This document shows positions 61,042 through 64,000 of a DNA stretch of 64,000 nt, piece after piece. Numbering within the stretch: position 1 is the stretch's first letter; the number at the start of each line of letters is the position of its first letter. The notes under the pieces are model-generated. The model searched no databases. It was given only the letters and a program-made list of their open reading frames with translations, and was not told the origin of the DNA. Both the position numbers and the translations under genes were made by a program. Source of the stretch: SHLQ01 sp033344795 (GTDB lineage: Bacteria; Actinomycetota; Acidimicrobiia; Acidimicrobiales; SHLQ01); assembly GCA_033344795.1 (NCBI GenBank), contig JAWPMS010000001.1:1798001-1862000 (forward strand). The letters are read 5' to 3'.

Positions 61042-61743
61042 TCATCCCTGGACTGGAGTAGCCGGCTCGCGCCCGATGGGTGGGTGGAGTGTCCTCGCGC
61101 CGCCGGGCCGAAAGACTTGGGCGGGTCGGCCGCGTCCGCGTGACGTGAGCTCGCCCGTCGGCTCGACGAATCCGGCCGTGGCCTGGATCTTGCGATGGAA
61201 GTTTCGGGGATCGATCGAGACGCCCCATACCAGTTCGTACACATGACGCAGGTCGGCGATCGTGAATTCGGCTGGACAGAAGCTCGTTGCGAGTGTCGTG
61301 TATTCGAGTTTCGCCCGAGCGCGCTCGAGGCCATCGGTCAGAATCGTCGCGTGGTCGAAGGCGAGTCGGCCGCCGAGAGCCTCTGTGACGGGAACCCAAT
61401 TTGCTGCGGCGGCATCCGTTCCGGGCGCCGGGTCCTGGAGGTCCGCGGCGAGACCGAGATAGGCAACGCTGACGGTGCGCATCCTGGGGTCCCTCTTGGG
61501 TGAGCCGTACGTGCCGAGTTGTTCGAGATGGAGTCGGTCGATTTGGCCGATGTTTGTCTCTTCGGTCAGTTCGCGGGCCGCCGCGGCGGGGAGATCTTCG
61601 TCGATGTGAACGAATCCACCCGGGAGGGCGAGCTTGCCCTTGTGTGGCGCAACGCCGCGTTTGATGGTCAGCACGCAGAGCTGGTCATCGCGAATCGTGA
61701 AGACCACCAGGTCGACGGTCACAGCGAAAGGGGGGAAGGCCAT
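61042..61743 (-). CDS. NrtR-type Nudix transcriptional regulator
   Basis: 233 aa from the ATG giving MAFPPFAVTV; the frame extends 18 residues further but into the operator. Nudix domain with box residues at about 43-66 (GGFVHIDED, then AARELTEET; the catalytic Glu pair is kept), followed by a winged helix with DPRNFHRKIQA and GRGRPAQVFRP, the NrtR marks. NrtR represses NAD-metabolism genes and is released by ADP-ribose. It is divergent from SPFH and NAD-kinase-like genes across strong inverted repeats. Confidence 0.9.
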   Translation of the reverse strand: MAFPPFAVTVDLVVFTIRDDQLCVLTIKRGVAPHKGKLALPGGFVHIDEDLPAAAARELTEETNIGQIDRLHLEQLGTYGSPKRDPRMRTVSVAYLGLAADLQDPAPGTDAAAANWVPVTEALGGRLAFDHATILTDGLERARAKLEYTTLATSFCPAEFTIADLRHVYELVWGVSIDPRNFHRKIQATAGFVEPTGELTSRGRGRPAQVFRPGGARTLHPPIGREPATPVQG

Positions 61744-61762
61744 GTGCTCAGCATACGTGACA

Positions 61763-61815
61763 ATCGTCATCTTGACGATAAATAGAATTCTCGTCATGAT
61801 GATGATTAATCGTCA
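61763..61815. promoter_or_regulatory. NrtR-like operators and divergent promoter
   Basis: ATCGTCA-TCT-TGACGAT (61763-61779) is a perfect inverted repeat; TGATGAT-TA-ATCGTCA (61800-61815) is a one-mismatch one. TTGACG (61772-61777), a 17-bp spacer and CATGAT (61795-61800) form a promoter for the SPFH gene between them. A bound regulator would shut both directions. Confidence 0.75.
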
Positions 61816-61838
61816 ACATGAAGAGAAAGGGTGACGAC

Positions 61839-62888
61839 ATGGCAACAATCACCAAACGACCCCTGATCAATCATCTCCAATCGTCCTCGACCACCTACGT
61901 GCGTCGAGTCCGGCGAGGTTCCGTGGTCAACGAAGGAGCAGGACAATCCTTCTGGTTTCGGCCTCGAACCTCTTCGATCAGCGAACTCCCACTCGACGAG
62001 CGTGAGCTGCCGCTGATCTTCCGAGATCGAACGAGCGACTACCAGGAGGTGGCCGTGCAAGCTTCGGTCACCTATCGCATCACCGATCCGGCGATCGCAG
62101 CAGAGCGCATCGACTTCACCATCGACAACAGCCATGGCGTGTGGACAGCCACGCCGCTCGAACAGGTGGGTGGTTTACTCACCGAGCTCGCCCAACAACA
62201 CGCGGTGAGTGTTCTGGCCAAGATGCCCCTCACAGAAGTGATTGTCGACGGCATCCCGACGTTGCGGTCGGCGATGGCCAGGGGCTTGCGGACCGACGAG
62301 CGAATCGTCGAAACCGGCATCGAGATCGTCGATGTGCGCGTTGTAGCCGTGCGCCCGGAACCCGAGATGGAAAAGGCAATGCAAACCCCGGTGCGCGAGC
62401 ACCTCCAACAAGAAGCCGACAAGGCAACCTTCGAGCGTCGGGCAACAGCGGTTGAACAGGAGCGGGCGATCAGCGAGAACGAGCTGCAGAACCGCATCGA
62501 GTTGTCCATTCGTGAGGAGCAGTTGGTGGCGCAACAGGGCGCGAACGAACACAAGCGCATCTCCGACGCTGCCGAGGCCAGCCGCATCAAGGCAACTGCC
62601 GAGGCGGAGAACGTTGAGGTGCGCGGTAGAGCGAAGGCATCGACGATGCGTGAGTTGGGTGCGGCCGAGGTCGCCACAGAGCGCGGCAAAGCCGAGGTCT
62701 ATAGCGAGGCCGGTGACGGCGTGTTGTTCGCCCTGGCCGTGAAGGATCTGGCCGGCAACCTGCCCGACGTGGGCACGCTCGTGATCTCACCCGACATGAT
62801 CACGCCGCTGTTGGCCAAGTTCATGGCCACGGAAGGCAATCCTGAGGCAGTCGACTCGTCGACCGAACGTGAAAGTGGAACTTCATGA
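61839..62888 (+). CDS. SPFH/band 7 domain protein without membrane anchor
   Basis: 349 aa from the second ATG (MATITKRPL), 8 nt after GAAAGGGTG. SPFH domain (about 45-200; ITDPAIAAERIDF; GIEIVDVRVVAV), then a long charged coiled coil (about 185-280; REHLQQEADKATFERRATAV and on). No transmembrane segment, unlike flotillins, though it may still bind membranes. Overlaps the NAD-kinase-like gene by ATGA and appears NrtR-controlled. Confidence 0.88.
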   Translation: MATITKRPLINHLQSSSTTYVRRVRRGSVVNEGAGQSFWFRPRTSSISELPLDERELPLIFRDRTSDYQEVAVQASVTYRITDPAIAAERIDFTIDNSHGVWTATPLEQVGGLLTELAQQHAVSVLAKMPLTEVIVDGIPTLRSAMARGLRTDERIVETGIEIVDVRVVAVRPEPEMEKAMQTPVREHLQQEADKATFERRATAVEQERAISENELQNRIELSIREEQLVAQQGANEHKRISDAAEASRIKATAEAENVEVRGRAKASTMRELGAAEVATERGKAEVYSEAGDGVLFALAVKDLAGNLPDVGTLVISPDMITPLLAKFMATEGNPEAVDSSTERESGTS

Positions 62889-63769
62889 CCGTCGCCCCAC
62901 GGGCGCTGATCGTGAGTCGGCCGACCGAGTACGACGAATTGCTCGGTCGGCACGGCACCCGCCAGCAGGTCGGGTTTTTCCTCGAGCAACGCGAACAATC
63001 GCTTGATGTGGTTGACGAACGCCATGCGCTGCAGCAACGAGCGTTGCAGCAGGTGGCCGCCGCAGTGCCGATCGATTGGCGCCGGGCAAGTCTCAAACGA
63101 TCCGACCTCGACCGCTGGGTGTTCGGTCCTGAAGATGTGATCATCGCCGTCGGCCAAGATGGACTCGTGGCCAACGTGGCCAAATATCTCGATGGCCAGC
63201 CGGTCGTTGGAGTGAACCCCGACCCGGGTCGAAACCCAGGTGTGCTCGTCAGGCATGCGGCCGGCGAGGTCGCGGAGTTGCTCCTGCAGATCGCCGACGG
63301 TCGGGCGCCGGTGGAGGCCAGGGCAATGGTGCAGATCACCGCGGACGATGGTCAGACGTTGCGTGCATTGAATGAGGTGTTCGTGGGCCATGCCGCTCAT
63401 CAATCGGCCCGTTATGAGGTCGAGGTCGACGGCGATAGTGAACATCAATCATCGTCGGGGATGTTGATTGGTACCGGCACCGGGGCCACAGGGTGGTGTG
63501 CTTCGGTGTGGGCCGAACGCGAGCTGGCGTGGACGCTGCCCGACTCGACTTCGACCGACTTGGCTTGGTTCGTCCGTGAGGCGTGGCCAAGTCCATACAC
63601 CGGCAACACCCTGACTGCGGGACGACTCCGTTCCGGTGAACTGGTCATCCGGTGTGAGAGCGACCACCTCGTCGCATTCGGCGACGGTATGGAGGCCGAT
63701 CACCTCACCCTGACGTGGGGTCAGACCGCCAAGGTGGGTCTGGCCGATCGAGCTTTGATGCTGGTGTGA
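62885..63769 (+). CDS. NAD kinase-like protein
   Basis: 294 aa. NAD-kinase fold: AVGQDGLVANVAKYL in place of the usual GGDGT (Gln for the second Gly, Asp kept), VVGVNPDPGRNPGVL, ALNEVFVGHAAHQSARY for the NE motif and GMLIGTGTGATGW for the diacylglycerol-kinase-like nucleotide loop. It probably makes NADP from NAD. Its link to an NrtR regulator supports an NAD role. The changed GGDG motif makes substrate specificity uncertain. Confidence 0.8.
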   Translation: MTVAPRALIVSRPTEYDELLGRHGTRQQVGFFLEQREQSLDVVDERHALQQRALQQVAAAVPIDWRRASLKRSDLDRWVFGPEDVIIAVGQDGLVANVAKYLDGQPVVGVNPDPGRNPGVLVRHAAGEVAELLLQIADGRAPVEARAMVQITADDGQTLRALNEVFVGHAAHQSARYEVEVDGDSEHQSSSGMLIGTGTGATGWCASVWAERELAWTLPDSTSTDLAWFVREAWPSPYTGNTLTAGRLRSGELVIRCESDHLVAFGDGMEADHLTLTWGQTAKVGLADRALMLV

Positions 63770-63852
63770 AGCTCGGTCAGGTTCAGAAGCTGCCGAAAAG
63801 CGCCGATTGATGAGTAGCGGGATCGATACGACGTATGTCACGGACGTGAACC

Positions 63853-64000
63853 ATGACGACTCTGCACACAAACCAAGCCCTGAAGCGACTGGTTCTCGCC
63901 GTTGCGGCGACCGTGATGTTCGCTGCGTGTACTAGCGACGGTGCTCCCGATTCGTTGCCATTCGTCGATGATCTCGATGGTGACTCGAACGAAAGTAGCG
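63853..64000 (+). CDS. Lipoprotein, 3' end outside the window
   Basis: First 49 residues only. A basic N-terminus, a hydrophobic core (LVLAVAATVMFAAC) and a lipobox with Cys26 followed by TSDGAPDS. Acidic mature start. Identity cannot be judged from this fragment. Confidence 0.7.
   Translation, partial: MTTLHTNQALKRLVLAVAATVMFAACTSDGAPDSLPFVDDLDGDSNESS

Noticed and set aside
1..64000. tRNA, rRNA, CRISPR, insertion sequence or prophage
   Set aside because: Looked for T-loop-like GGTTCGA stretches, regular short repeats, transposase or integrase motifs; only hits inside coding regions.

Overview
The window is 64 kb of high-GC DNA (about 60-63% by eye) with dense, often overlapping genes. Candidate leaderless promoters, a TIGR03086-type mycothiol-linked protein, a PPOX/F420-type flavoprotein and YceI, MarR, ArsR and NrtR genes point to an actinobacterium. 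An Acidimicrobiia (Ilumatobacter-like) host is my best guess; this is inference, because there is no rRNA or other marker gene here. I found no tRNA, rRNA, CRISPR array, insertion sequence, integrase or phage gene.

Layout. 1-4456: end of a zinc-less MDR oxidoreductase, then a heterodimeric ABC exporter with one degenerate ATP site. 4557-7986: lipoprotein, cupredoxin and b561-like membrane protein, divergent from an ECF sigma/anti-sigma pair. 8028-11127: purU, a P-loop kinase and a GH13_18 sugar phosphorylase, translationally coupled. 11135-18827: a reactive-sulfur island with a rhodanese lipoprotein, GntR regulator, two MBL-rhodanese (CstB/ETHE1-like) paralogues, 1-Cys peroxiredoxin, SulP transporter and two more rhodaneses; a TGTACG motif recurs at its promoters. 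18878-23958: membrane protein, an ABC-2 exporter operon and a NarL-type two-component system.

24341-43741 is the most unusual part: thirteen head-to-tail genes, every junction overlapping, that look like one surface-glycan synthesis and export operon. It encodes a sugar-nucleotide epimerase, two MurG-like glycosyltransferases, a tandem GT4-GT4 protein, a cytosolic heparinase-II/III-like protein, a deacetylase-like protein, an ABC exporter fused to a nucleotide-sugar dehydrogenase, a methyltransferase/P-loop fusion, a nucleotidyltransferase/kinase-fold fusion and four more aminoglycoside-phosphotransferase-fold proteins. Three of the five kinase folds have lost the catalytic Asp, and four of the five share an N-terminal module that I do not recognise.

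43781-64000 is a mixed accessory and housekeeping region of small regulator-target modules: OmpA-like and TIGR03086 proteins beside an AraC regulator; a molybdopterin oxidoreductase; a large secreted protein of unknown role; choline sulfatase divergent from a PLP aminotransferase; MerR-CopA with recognisable operators; ArsR-SRPBCC-SDR with a spaced TAAG/CTTA operator; MarR divergent from pirin, FMN reductase and YceI; and an NrtR-type Nudix regulator divergent from an SPFH protein and an NAD-kinase-like protein. The last gene, a lipoprotein, is cut by the window edge.
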